64,000 nucleotides of DNA from Curvibacter sp. CHRR-16. Lineage in GTDB: Bacteria; Pseudomonadota; Gammaproteobacteria; Burkholderiales; Burkholderiaceae_C. A program made the position numbers and the translations under genes. The stretch's first letter is position 1. Every line of letters starts with the position of its first letter. Shown here one piece after another: positions 46,601 through 54,619 of this stretch. Location of the stretch: assembly GCF_018474005.1 (NCBI RefSeq), contig NZ_JAHCSH010000004.1:62001-126000 (forward strand), in the 5' to 3' direction. Below the pieces are notes generated by a model. That model did no database searches. It was not told the DNA's origin and saw nothing but the letters and a program-made list of their open reading frames with translations.

Positions 46601-46942
46601 GGCGATTTTGAGCGACTCCAAACCCTCGCGGTAGCCAATGCTGTGGGCTACTTGGTGGGCAGCTTCATTGCCCCGCTGGCGCAAGCAATGAAACATTTGC
46701 CGCACCTGTGGGTCTAGGCCTAAGCGCGAATCAACCGCACGCAGCAGCTCGGCTTGGGTGGGTTGTACAAGCCGTATACCCAAACGCGAGGCCATTTCTT
46801 GGGTGAGTGACTCAGCCAAGATGCGCAGCTTGAGTACGCAGCTGGCGGGGTCTAAAGGGAATAGTTTTTCGGCGGTAGCACCAAGTTCTGCCAGCAGTGG
46901 TGAGTGTTGTGCGAGAAAACCGAAGTTGCTTGGTGCTGCCAT
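43601..46942 (-). CDS. hsdR: type I restriction endonuclease, motor and nuclease subunit
   Basis: 1113 residues. N-terminal DUF4145-like region (about 18-120; AEKLFPLDPASCVLKLRILAE), a coiled stretch (145-200), a PD-(D/E)XK-type nuclease with D255 and E269-x-K271, a superfamily 2 helicase with Walker A GTGKT (419-423) and DEAH (520-523), helicase C-terminal motifs (VTVDLLTTGIDVPAI, GRATRRCDEIGKT) and an EcoEI-type C-terminal domain. It translocates and cuts unmethylated DNA. I prefer the ATG at 46942 (GGGACGGA upstream) over one 18 codons earlier that lies in an inverted repeat. The gene is first in the hsdR-hsdM-hsdS order. Confidence 0.95.
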   Translation of the reverse strand: MAAPSNFGFLAQHSPLLAELGATAEKLFPLDPASCVLKLRILAESLTQEMASRLGIRLVQPTQAELLRAVDSRLGLDPQVRQMFHCLRQRGNEAAHQVAHSIGYREGLESLKIAREVALWFHRTFGQQPDFKPGPFVLPDDPSEKLHALESKLKAAQALVADHEKLKAEFDQRIANATVTADAEATKRLAAKATQAAQQVHMDEAATRLIIDQLLMDAGWEANSETLTHAAGARPAKGKNQAIAEWPTQGKQSADYILFAGLTPIAAVEAKRLNTNVAGKIPQAERYARGMLLEAEHQPAWAIEGRAAPWPDGEGGTFQLPFVYSCNGRPLIKQSIDASGTWHRDVRQNANLSHALASFHSPEGLLDRLTRSRTDAQARLAQESFAYLRLRDYQVKAISAVEAALANGQSNCLLAMATGTGKTRTIIGLIYRFLKAERFRRILFLVDRTALGDQAMDSFKEAPLEQDQPLFKMYNIAELGDMAAQAETRVQVATVQAMARRIFGSDNPPPLDAYDCIIVDEAHRGYTLDQDMTEGELALRDPAQYLSSYRRVLDYFDAIKIGLTATPAQHTSEIFGKPVYTYSYREAVADDWLIDYEPPIRYETLLSKNGIHFAKGDTVESLNLSTGEIEAAELEDELHFEVESFNRRVINEDFNRIICEQLAQELDPLGEEKTMIFCATDAHADMVVRLLGKAFEGIYGEQYNQAAVQKITGASDKVEQLIRRYKNERFPSIAVTVDLLTTGIDVPAICHLVFMRRVKSRILYEQMIGRATRRCDEIGKTVFKIYDPVDLYAALQDVNTMKPLVKNPQVDMEQLLDELNNPAAYTAPGSAPERSHAHDVLDELNQKLMRVLRSAQHKAEKRPVLKERLQTLEQQWGVPPAELHRHLHQLGRDHGPHAAADFLRHNTQLLNQLGELRELMGTGYRPVLSAHQDQFVAREQSWGGYNKPQDYLDSFGQFVREQVNQSAALAVVVNRPKDLTREQLKEVRMLLDGKGFSEARLQAAWRSQSNQDIAAGIMGYIRQAALGEALLPFDERVKLALQKLYAAHPFTPVQRKWLDRLAKQLTHELVIDHAFVNQAFAQDGGAKQLDKLLGGQLDPVLGEITAYLWPQVA

Positions 46943-46968
46943 TTCCGTCCCTGAAAACTTGCTAGGCC

Positions 46969-46995
46969 TGATTAGCCATTGATGATGGCTAATCA
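46969..46995. promoter_or_regulatory. 11-bp inverted repeat upstream of hsdR
   Basis: Perfect arms TGATTAGCCAT and ATGGCTAATCA around TGATG, 27 bp before the chosen hsdR start. No T-run follows on either strand, so it is not a terminator; an operator that controls the restriction genes is the better reading. Confidence 0.55.
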
Positions 46996-47051
46996 AGCGG
47001 GGATGAGTCTACATCGTGGGCAGCTATGCACCCCTCCCCGGCACACTCAAA

Positions 47052-48107
47052 TCAAGCCGCAATACGCCGTTCAGCCTGCTGCAATGTGCGGGCGCTGACA
47101 GTGCCGGGCACGGCGATGTCTGGGCGGTTCTTGCTCTGGCGGCGCTCTTCGCTGGGGGCGTGGCCAAAGAGCTGGCGGTAGGCTTTGCAAAAGTGCGAAG
47201 CCGACTGGAAGCCACAGGCCACGGTGATTTCCATGATGGGCAGTGCGCTGTGCGTGAGCAGTTCGCGGGCACGCTGCAGGCGCAGTTGCATGTAGTACTG
47301 GGCCGGGCTCATTTGGCAGTAGCGGTGGAACAAGCGCTCCAGTTGGCGCACCGACAGCGGAATGGCGTTGGCAATTTCCAGCACGCTGAGCGGCTCTTCA
47401 ATATTGGCCGCCATGAACTGCAGTGCCTCGGCCAGGTGCTCGTAGCCGGGGCCAATGCATTCGGGTTGCGGGGCTTTTTGGCAGTCGTCCTCGGCGCGCT
47501 GGCGCTCCAAGATGAACTGCTCCGAAATCTGCGTGGCCAATTGGCGGCCATGCTGGTCGCGGATAAGGCGCAGCACCATGTCCAGCGGAGCGGTGCCGCC
47601 TGAACTGGTGAAGCGGTCGTGGTCTATCACATACACGGCTTGGGTAAAGCGGATGCGGGGAAACTCCTCACGCATGGCGGCCAGGTTCTCCCAGTGCACC
47701 GAGCAGCGGTAGTTGTCCAGCAAGCCCGCACTGGCCAGCGCATACGAGCCCGTGCACAGCGCGCCCAGCGCAATGTCACGCCCAGCCAAGTGGCGCAGCA
47801 CTTGGTGCACTTTGTCGGTGGTGGCGCGGCGCACGTCCACGCCAGCGCAGACCATCACCATGCTGCAGTCATCCAAGGTACGCAGATCGCCCGTGGTGTG
47901 CATTTGCAAGCCGTTACTGGCCACCACACCTTGCTCGGTAATGGGCACCACCTCCCAGCGGTACAGCTCACGGCGGCTGATGTAGTTGGCCATGCGAAAC
48001 GCTTCCAAGGCGTTGGCAAACGCAATCATGGAATAGTCGTTCAGCAACAAGAATCCGACTTTGGTGGGACTCTCTTGGGAGCAAATGCTTGCGCAATCAG
48101 ACAACAT
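47052..48107 (-). CDS. gbdR: GlxA-family AraC-type activator, probable GbdR (betaine regulator)
   Basis: 351 residues. The N-terminal DJ-1/PfpI-like domain (about 15-190) has GALCTGSYALASAGLL, where glutamine amidotransferases keep a nucleophile Cys. The C-terminal AraC domain (about 225-330) has two helix-turn-helix units, SVLEIANAIPLSVRQLERLFHRY and IMEITVACGFQSASHFCKAYRQLFG. In Pseudomonas the GlxA-family proteins GbdR, CdhR and SouR activate betaine, carnitine and sarcosine genes. Placement at the end of choV-choW and next to gbc/dgc/sox genes makes GbdR the likely identity. The start is uncertain; no clear Shine-Dalgarno. It lies next to the hsdR promoter. Confidence 0.82.
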   Translation of the reverse strand: MLSDCASICSQESPTKVGFLLLNDYSMIAFANALEAFRMANYISRRELYRWEVVPITEQGVVASNGLQMHTTGDLRTLDDCSMVMVCAGVDVRRATTDKVHQVLRHLAGRDIALGALCTGSYALASAGLLDNYRCSVHWENLAAMREEFPRIRFTQAVYVIDHDRFTSSGGTAPLDMVLRLIRDQHGRQLATQISEQFILERQRAEDDCQKAPQPECIGPGYEHLAEALQFMAANIEEPLSVLEIANAIPLSVRQLERLFHRYCQMSPAQYYMQLRLQRARELLTHSALPIMEITVACGFQSASHFCKAYRQLFGHAPSEERRQSKNRPDIAVPGTVSARTLQQAERRIAA

Positions 48108-48146
48108 AGATGACCGTACCTGCCTTGTGAACCATAGCGTGCAGCG

Positions 48147-49022
48147 CTATGAGCTGGATTCCGACTGCGTTCGGGTGCCAAAGCTTTCGGTGATGCGATC
48201 CAAAATAATCGCCAACAGCACCACCGCCAAACCACTCTCGAAACCGAGGCCTACGTCAAGCCGCTGGATACTGGACAGCACGTCATTGCCCAAACCACCC
48301 GCCCCCACCATGGAGGCGATGATGACCATGGACAGCGCCATCATGATGGTCTGGTTGACCCCGGTCATGATGGTGGACAAAGCAATGGGGAGCTGCACCT
48401 TGAACAACAACTGACTACCCGTGCAACCAAACGCGTGACCGGCTTCGATCTGCTCCACATTCACTTGGCGTATGCCCAGCGACGTGAGGCGCACCACCGG
48501 TGGCATGGCAAACACCACCGTGGCCATGATGCCGGGCACGCGGCCCAAGCCAAACACCATGGCCGCCGGAATGAGGTACACAAACGCGGGCATGGTTTGC
48601 ATAAAGTCCAAGAACGGACGCAACACACGGTTGAACCAGTTGCTGCGCGCGCAGGCAATGCCCAGCGGCACCCCCACCACCAGACTGATGAAGGTGGCCG
48701 TGATGGTGAGTGCAAAGGTCACCACCGTTTGCGACCAAAACCCGGTGATAACGATGGTCAGCAAAGACGCCAGCACAAAGAGCGCAAAGCGCCAGCCCAA
48801 GCGCCAAAAGCCTATGCCCACAGCCAAGGCAATGTGGGCCCAAGCGGGAACCGCCATCAGCCCGTTTTCTACGCCCTCGGCAAAGGTTTCGACGATGGTG
48901 TTGGCCCCGTCAAAAAAGCCCTGCCCATGGGACATGAGCAAGTCCACAAACGCGTTGACCCAATCGCCCAGCGGCAAATAGTCATGCGGGTTGGCCAAAA
49001 ACTGCTGTATCCACTCAGACAT
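48147..49022 (-). CDS. choW: choline/glycine betaine ABC transporter permease
   Basis: 291-residue ProW/ChoW-type permease. An N-terminal amphipathic part ([17 protein letters not shown]) precedes about six membrane segments. The conserved permease region includes [23 protein letters not shown] and the ATPase-contact loop [20 protein letters not shown]. It overlaps the end of choV by 8 bp, so the two are co-translated. Its binding protein choX is more than 12 kb away across the defence cassette. Confidence 0.92.
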   Translation of the reverse strand: MSEWIQQFLANPHDYLPLGDWVNAFVDLLMSHGQGFFDGANTIVETFAEGVENGLMAVPAWAHIALAVGIGFWRLGWRFALFVLASLLTIVITGFWSQTVVTFALTITATFISLVVGVPLGIACARSNWFNRVLRPFLDFMQTMPAFVYLIPAAMVFGLGRVPGIMATVVFAMPPVVRLTSLGIRQVNVEQIEAGHAFGCTGSQLLFKVQLPIALSTIMTGVNQTIMMALSMVIIASMVGAGGLGNDVLSSIQRLDVGLGFESGLAVVLLAIILDRITESFGTRTQSESSS

Positions 49023-50058
49023 GACGCGCTCCTTGCACCATCTTGCTCAACACACTTTTGGCGGTGATACAGCCCATGACTTGGTTGGCATCGTCCAGCA
49101 CCCCAATGGGGCGGCCGCTGCCTACCATGATCTGGCCCAAAGTTTCGGTGAGCGAACTGTGGCTGGAGATTTTGAGCACCTGCTCCCAGCTCGATGGATC
49201 GACCTCATCTTGATCCAGCAAGTCGCCCGCCGTGAGGTAGCGCGAGGTGTCCACACCGTGGAAAAAGCGGCGCACGTAGTCGTTGACCGGGTTGGCCACG
49301 ATGTCGCGTGGTGTGCCCACCTGCACCAAGTTGCCGCCTTCCATGATGGCGATACTGGTGCCAATGCGCAGAGCCTCTTCCAAGTCGTGCGAGACAAACA
49401 AAATGGTGCGGCGCTGCACGCGCTGTAGCTCCAGCATCAGGTCTTGCATTTCGGTGCGCTTGAGTGGATCGAGTGCGGAGAAGGCTTCGTCCATCAACAG
49501 AATGTCGGGATCCACCGCCAAGGCACGGGCCAAGCCCACGCGCTGCTGCATGCCGCCCGAGAGTTGGTGCGGGTACTTGCGGGCGTAGTCTTTGAGGCCC
49601 ACTTGCTCCAGCGCGTGCATGGCTTTGCGCTCGCGGTGGGCTTTTTGCATACCCGCTACTTCCAGGCCAAAGGCGGCGTTTTCCAGCACGGTTTTGTGCG
49701 GCATGAGCGCAAAGGACTGGAACACCATGGCCACTTTTTGGCGGCGCCACTTCACCAGGCTGCTTTGCGAGAGCTTGGTCAGGTCATCACCGTCGATGAG
49801 GATTTCACCCGCGTCGGGTTCTACCAAGCGGTTGATCAGACGAATCAGCGTGGACTTGCCCGAACCCGACAGGCCCATGAGCACGAAAATTTCACCGCTG
49901 CGCACGTCAAAACCCACGTTGTTGACGCCCACCACTTGGCCTGTTTTTTCAAATATCTTGTTCTTGTCCCAGCCCTCAGACAGCAACTTGAGTGCCTCCT
50001 CAGATCGCCCCCCGAAAATCTTGTACAAATTTCGGACCTGAATCTTCAAATCTCGCAT
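49015..50058 (-). CDS. choV: choline/glycine betaine ABC transporter ATPase
   Basis: 347 residues: an N-terminal ProV-type extension ([19 protein letters not shown]), Walker [10 protein letters not shown], signature LSGGMQQR, Walker [15 protein letters not shown] and switch His in [10 protein letters not shown], then a C-terminal region (about 270-340) resembling a single CBS repeat ([23 protein letters not shown]). CBS domains in ProV/OpuA proteins sense ionic strength, so uptake may respond to osmotic state. It starts 93 bp after gbcB in the same direction. Confidence 0.93.
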   Translation of the reverse strand: MRDLKIQVRNLYKIFGGRSEEALKLLSEGWDKNKIFEKTGQVVGVNNVGFDVRSGEIFVLMGLSGSGKSTLIRLINRLVEPDAGEILIDGDDLTKLSQSSLVKWRRQKVAMVFQSFALMPHKTVLENAAFGLEVAGMQKAHRERKAMHALEQVGLKDYARKYPHQLSGGMQQRVGLARALAVDPDILLMDEAFSALDPLKRTEMQDLMLELQRVQRRTILFVSHDLEEALRIGTSIAIMEGGNLVQVGTPRDIVANPVNDYVRRFFHGVDTSRYLTAGDLLDQDEVDPSSWEQVLKISSHSSLTETLGQIMVGSGRPIGVLDDANQVMGCITAKSVLSKMVQGARHV

Positions 50059-50151
50059 GTGAATTCCTTTTCACAAATGGATTGAGATAGCTCAACAGTT
50101 AGCAACTGCCATGCCACCAAAATAATCACCATACTGGGGCTAGCTGTTTGC

Positions 50152-51309
50152 CTAGCGCTCAAGCACCACATCCGACAAAGGCACGCTGCAACACGGCAAT
50201 ATCCAGCCTTGGTCAATCTCGCGCTGGCGAATTCCTCCCTTGTGCTGCATGCTCACCTCTCCCGATACTTTTTTGGTTTTGCACGTGCCGCACAGCCCAG
50301 TGCTGCACGACGCTGGCAAACGCAAACCAGCTGCCACAGCAGCGCCCAAAATGCTCTGATCTGGGGCGCACGCAAAGGCGTCACCAAGCTTGCTCAGGCT
50401 GATCGTGAAACCACCGGAAACCGCAGAGCCTTCACTGGTGGACACTGTGTTTTGCGTGGTGGTTTGCACGGGATTTACAGCCTGTGCCAAGGTTTCAAAA
50501 CTAAAGCTTTCTTGCTGGTACTGTTTCTCTGGTAAACCCGCATCGAGCAAGCTGGCGCGCACCGCTTGCATAAAGCCTGCTGGGCCACAGGTGAACACTT
50601 GGCGCTGCAGCAAATCGGGTACTTGCTGCTCGAGCAAACTGCGGCTCAGACGCCCCACATAGCCAGACCATTCGGTGTGGGCACCACGGCTCTCGCACAC
50701 CAGCAGCAGGCGCAAGCGGGGGTGCTGGTGCGCCAGCAGGGTCAGTTCTTTGTGGAATATCAGGTCGGCGGGGGTGCGTGCTGCGTGCACGAACACGATG
50801 TCGGCATCCACCGCCATGTCCACCATGGTGCGCAGCATGCTCATGACGGGGGTGATGCCGCTACCGCCCGAAATGAGCAAGTAGCGCTGGCCTGCACAGG
50901 TTTGCATGCCTGCTGGCAAGCTGGTGGCGCTGTCGGCCATGCATGAAAAATCACCCGCAGGGCCAGTCACACCAATCTGCATGCCGGGCTGGAGGTAGTC
51001 GTGTAGCCAGTTGGACACCGGGCCACCGGCCACGCGCTTGACGGTGATGGACACACGCTGCGGACGGCTGGGACTGGACGAGAGCGTGTAGCTGCGCTGC
51101 ACCACGCTGCCGCCCTGCCCCGCTGGCACGTCCAGCGTGATGAACTGCCCCGGGCGGTACACAAAGGTGCGCGCTTGCAAGGCGTTGAACACAAAGGTCT
51201 TTACATCGTGCGTTTCTTGCACCACCTGAATGCATTGCAAGGCGGTGTCGTCGTCGCAGGGCCAGATAGGGGGATAGGCGTTGGCGGTGTTCTCGGTAGG
51301 CTCTGCCAT
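50152..51309 (-). CDS. gbcB: glycine betaine monooxygenase reductase subunit
   Basis: Passes electrons from NAD(P)H to the GbcA oxygenase. About 385 residues: a ferredoxin-reductase core with flavin motif RSYTLSSSP and LISGGSGITPVMSMLR for the nucleotide, then a C-terminal plant-type [2Fe-2S] domain with CSTGLCGTC and a final Cys in ILPCCS. I prefer the ATG at 51309 (AAGGA 9 nt upstream) over the ATG three codons earlier, which sits against the same AAGGA. It lies 32 bp downstream of gbcA. Confidence 0.93.
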   Translation of the reverse strand: MAEPTENTANAYPPIWPCDDDTALQCIQVVQETHDVKTFVFNALQARTFVYRPGQFITLDVPAGQGGSVVQRSYTLSSSPSRPQRVSITVKRVAGGPVSNWLHDYLQPGMQIGVTGPAGDFSCMADSATSLPAGMQTCAGQRYLLISGGSGITPVMSMLRTMVDMAVDADIVFVHAARTPADLIFHKELTLLAHQHPRLRLLLVCESRGAHTEWSGYVGRLSRSLLEQQVPDLLQRQVFTCGPAGFMQAVRASLLDAGLPEKQYQQESFSFETLAQAVNPVQTTTQNTVSTSEGSAVSGGFTISLSKLGDAFACAPDQSILGAAVAAGLRLPASCSTGLCGTCKTKKVSGEVSMQHKGGIRQREIDQGWILPCCSVPLSDVVLER

Positions 51310-51341
51310 AGTGTTCATTCCTTGCGCTGTACCGTGCTGGC

Positions 51342-52592
51342 TTAGGCTTTGGTCTGCTCGCGCAGGCGGTCCACGTACCAGACGGCGAATTTCTCCACCA
51401 AGTCTTCGGTGTAGGGCGAATACGGGCCGGGCTCGTAAGCACCGCTGGCCACGCCCACTTGGGTTTCTTCCACCAAGCGGCGGTCTTGGTCGTTGGTGGC
51501 ATTCCACACCTTGGTGAGGTTGGCCACGTCGTAGTCCACGCCCTCCACGGCGTCTTTGTGCACGCACCAAGTAGTACGCACCAAAGTGGCGTCTGCTGCC
51601 AGCGGCAGCACCGAGAAGCTGACCACGTGGTCGCTCATGAAGTGGTGCCACGAGTTGGGCTGTGTCCAGAAGGACAAACCACCCAGCGCCGGGTCTTTCA
51701 AATCACCGAGCAAGCGCTTGCTGGCCACTTCGGCGTTCATGGTTTGGGACTGCCCAGACCGGTCCAGCGGCAGGCGGATGGTGCGGAAACCCGAAACGCG
51801 GGTGTCCAGCTCTTCAATCACCTGCGAGGGCAAGCCCATGGACTCCCAGCGGGCGTGGCTGGTCTGCACAATCTCATTGAACTTGGCCATGCCTGCGGCA
51901 TTGGCTGGGCTGGGCTGGTAGCCAAAGCCGTATTCGTACAGCGACAGGGTCAACTCAGGGTGGTTGCCTACGCAGTGGTAGCACTCGCGGTTGTTTTCCA
52001 TCACCAACTTCCAGTTGCCCTTTTCGATGATTTCCACCTGCGCAGCCACCTTGCATTCGGCCAGCTTGTGCGGGGCCAAATAGGGCTGCATGCGCGCGGC
52101 GACTTCGTCAAAGTCAGTCGGGGCGTTCTCGGCCAAGCAAATGAAGATGAGGCCGCCCACGCTGCGCACGTGCACTTTCTTGAGGCCATGCTTGCTTTTG
52201 TCAAAACCATCGCCCATGTGCTCTGCGTAGAGCAGTTGGCCTTGGGTGTTGTACGTCCACTGGTGGTAGGGGCACACGACGTTGCCCACCGAGCCTTTGT
52301 GCTGCGCGCACAGGCGCGAACCGCGGTGGCGGCACACGTTGTGAAAGGCCTGCACGCTGCCATCGTCATCGCGCACGATGAGGATAGAAGTCTTGCCCAC
52401 CTCCACGGTGACATAGTCACCGGGCTCAGCAATTTGCGGCTCGACGGCGACAAAAATCCAGTGCTTGCCAAAGATGTGTTGCATATCGGCTTGGTACACC
52501 AAGTCGCTCAGGTAAAAGGCCGCATCCAGGCTGTAGCCGGGACGGCGTTGTTGCAGCAGTTCTGCCAAGAGGTCGGTGTGAATGTTTGACAT
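51342..52592 (-). CDS. gbcA: glycine betaine monooxygenase, Rieske oxygenase subunit
   Basis: Oxidatively demethylates glycine betaine to dimethylglycine and formaldehyde. 416 residues with a Rieske site C87-x-H89...C107-x-x-H110 (CRHRGS and CPYHQW) and the non-haem iron site with H206 and H211 in NRECYHCVGNHPELT. The overall pattern matches GbcA/stachydrine-demethylase-like enzymes. AAAGGGA precedes the ATG. Adjacent gbcB is its reductase; the reaction links upstream betBA to downstream dgcAB. Confidence 0.94.
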   Translation of the reverse strand: MSNIHTDLLAELLQQRRPGYSLDAAFYLSDLVYQADMQHIFGKHWIFVAVEPQIAEPGDYVTVEVGKTSILIVRDDDGSVQAFHNVCRHRGSRLCAQHKGSVGNVVCPYHQWTYNTQGQLLYAEHMGDGFDKSKHGLKKVHVRSVGGLIFICLAENAPTDFDEVAARMQPYLAPHKLAECKVAAQVEIIEKGNWKLVMENNRECYHCVGNHPELTLSLYEYGFGYQPSPANAAGMAKFNEIVQTSHARWESMGLPSQVIEELDTRVSGFRTIRLPLDRSGQSQTMNAEVASKRLLGDLKDPALGGLSFWTQPNSWHHFMSDHVVSFSVLPLAADATLVRTTWCVHKDAVEGVDYDVANLTKVWNATNDQDRRLVEETQVGVASGAYEPGPYSPYTEDLVEKFAVWYVDRLREQTKA

Positions 52593-52607
52593 GGCTGAAT
52601 CCCTTTC

Positions 52608-53423
52608 TTAACTAAAACTCCACAGGGAGTGGGTGTCCAAATAGTCGTAAACCGCCTGTGCTTTGTCCTGCACAGTGCCCGCTTCCAAAACCAAGGCTTT
52701 GCTCTGGCTGCCACCGCCCGGTGACCCAATAGCGCCCAGCATGCGTTCGTGACCAGACTTTTTCTGGCGCGCCTGCAGCGGCTGTACACGCAGCACCGTG
52801 GGTACGGTTTGCACCGCCACAGAGGGTGTAGGTGTGGCCGTGCTCACAGCGCTGATCACTTGTTCGTGCAGCACGCCGCGCTGGGCGTCCCGTGGGGCAT
52901 AGCGCTTGGCCACCAAAGCCGATGCATGCACCGACAGCACCGCGCTGGCCGAGAGTTGCCACTGGCGGCGCGCCCCTTTGGGCAACACCTGCTGTAGCTG
53001 CCAGCCTGTGTGCACACTGCGCAGTGCCCCAATGTCGCGCAGGCACAGCCACTGCAGCTGCTGGGCCAGCAGATAGGGCAGTACAGGGGCGGTGGCATCG
53101 GCGGCATCGGATGCAGGCGACTGGCCCAGCAGCAGCACAGTGGCTGCGCCTTGGTCTTGCTGGCGCAACCATGCAGCCACGGCAGCGGGCGTGCTATCGC
53201 CGTTATCGCCCAGCAAGGTATGCAGCACGGGCGCGCCTTGGGCCATGTAGTCGGCCGCCACGCTGGGTTGCAAAGCGCCCAAGCTAAACAAACGCACCTG
53301 CTCTGCAGGCACGGTTTGCAGGGCCAAGGCCACGGCCTGGGCGTCGGCTGGGTCGCGCACCCATTTGCCACTGACGGGGTGCAGCAGTTGCCGCACCAAG
53401 ACAAAGATTTGCACCATGCTCAC
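52608..53423 (-). CDS. etfB: electron transfer flavoprotein beta-type subunit of the betaine pathway
   Basis: 271 residues of the ETF beta family, divergent from housekeeping EtfB. MVQIFVLVRQLLHPVSG begins the fold, and the Pro/Val-rich end (TVLRVQPLQARQKKSGHERMLGAIG) is in the place of the AMP-site loop. It overlaps etfA by 4 bp (ATGA). ETF genes sit beside dgcAB in Pseudomonas as well and presumably accept electrons from dimethylglycine oxidation. Cofactor content cannot be read directly. Confidence 0.82.
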   Translation of the reverse strand: MSMVQIFVLVRQLLHPVSGKWVRDPADAQAVALALQTVPAEQVRLFSLGALQPSVAADYMAQGAPVLHTLLGDNGDSTPAAVAAWLRQQDQGAATVLLLGQSPASDAADATAPVLPYLLAQQLQWLCLRDIGALRSVHTGWQLQQVLPKGARRQWQLSASAVLSVHASALVAKRYAPRDAQRGVLHEQVISAVSTATPTPSVAVQTVPTVLRVQPLQARQKKSGHERMLGAIGSPGGGSQSKALVLEAGTVQDKAQAVYDYLDTHSLWSFS

Positions 53424-54619
53424 CCCTTCTGCTGCGCGTTAGCACCAGCACGCAGACCGCGCTTGGCTTGCACCAAGGCCAGCAAAGCGCGCATGAATTC
53501 AGACGACTCGGCCACGGCCAGCACGTTGGCGCGCTTGCCAATGGGCGCGGCGCTGTCGGTGTTAACCGCAATCACGTGGCGGCAGTCTTTGATGCCTTGC
53601 AAGTGCTGCACCGCACCCGAGATGCCAATGGCCACATAGGCACTGGCTTGCACCGTCTTGCCCGTTGCGCCGATTTGCTTGGCGCGGGGAAAGCGCCCAT
53701 CGTCCACCGCCACGCGCGATGCGCCTGTGGCTGCGCCCAGGGCGTCGGCCAGCTCGTGGAACAAGGCCAAGTCCTGCACACCATTGCCTGCCGAAAGGAT
53801 GAAGTCCGCCTCCTCCAGCGCCAGGGTTTGGGCTTGGCCTGCTTGCACGCCCATGTCTTGCAGACCGGGCATGCGGGCCAGTTCGGTGGGCCAGTTAGGC
53901 CACGCCGAGCTATCGCCTTGGCCCGCCACACTCACCACACCCAGACCCACAAAGGGCAACTCGGTCACGGCCACACCGCCAGCGAGCATGAGCACGCGAG
54001 CGCCTGTGCACAGCGCGTCGTGGCCTGCGCTGGCGCGCACACGGCAGCGCACATCGGCGGGGGTGCCTGCAGGCTGTATTTCCACCACCGGGCCTGCCAA
54101 CGGCAGGCCTTGCTCCACGGCCAAGCGGCGACCTAGGTCGGCATCGGCATCGCGGTCGGGCAGCAGCACGTACAGGGGTTGTAGCTGCTGGTACAGCGCA
54201 CCCAGCCAAACGCTGGCTTGGGTGGGCACGTGGGCATCGCGCAGGCCTTGGGGCACCAGCACGCAGCGGTCTGCGCCCAGCGCTGCCCAGTCTTCTTGGC
54301 AGGGGCCCAGCACGACCAGCACCACCTCGGTGTCGCTGCTGGCCAGTATGGCGGCAGCAGCCAGCGCTTGGCGAGCGCGTTCGTCCAGCACGCCTTTGTC
54401 GCTGTGGCTGACTACCAAGATGCAACGGGCAAAGGGACCACTGGCGCGCAGTGGTTTGCTGGCGCTGTGTTCGATGCCACGTGCGACACCATGTGCAGCG
54501 CCGGGTACACCAGCCTGTGCCGCACCAGCCACCGCGCCCAGCACGATGCGGCGCATGCCCGCTGGGGTGATGTAGGCCGGGCGGCGCGGATTGACGCGTT
54601 TCATAGTGCCTGTACTCAT
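53420..54619 (-). CDS. etfA: electron transfer flavoprotein alpha-type subunit of the betaine pathway
   Basis: 399 residues. An Arg-rich N-terminal extension (MKRVNPRRPAYITPAGMRRIVLG) precedes the ETF alpha N-domain. The C-terminal FAD domain is well conserved: RVAVDDGRFPRAKQIGATGKTVQASAY, AIGISGAVQHLQGIKD and AVNTDSAAPIG. The start overlaps the dgcB stop (ATGA) and the stop overlaps the etfB start. It likely takes electrons from DgcA/DgcB and passes them to the quinone pool. Confidence 0.88.
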   Translation of the reverse strand: MSTGTMKRVNPRRPAYITPAGMRRIVLGAVAGAAQAGVPGAAHGVARGIEHSASKPLRASGPFARCILVVSHSDKGVLDERARQALAAAAILASSDTEVVLVVLGPCQEDWAALGADRCVLVPQGLRDAHVPTQASVWLGALYQQLQPLYVLLPDRDADADLGRRLAVEQGLPLAGPVVEIQPAGTPADVRCRVRASAGHDALCTGARVLMLAGGVAVTELPFVGLGVVSVAGQGDSSAWPNWPTELARMPGLQDMGVQAGQAQTLALEEADFILSAGNGVQDLALFHELADALGAATGASRVAVDDGRFPRAKQIGATGKTVQASAYVAIGISGAVQHLQGIKDCRHVIAVNTDSAAPIGKRANVLAVAESSEFMRALLALVQAKRGLRAGANAQQKG

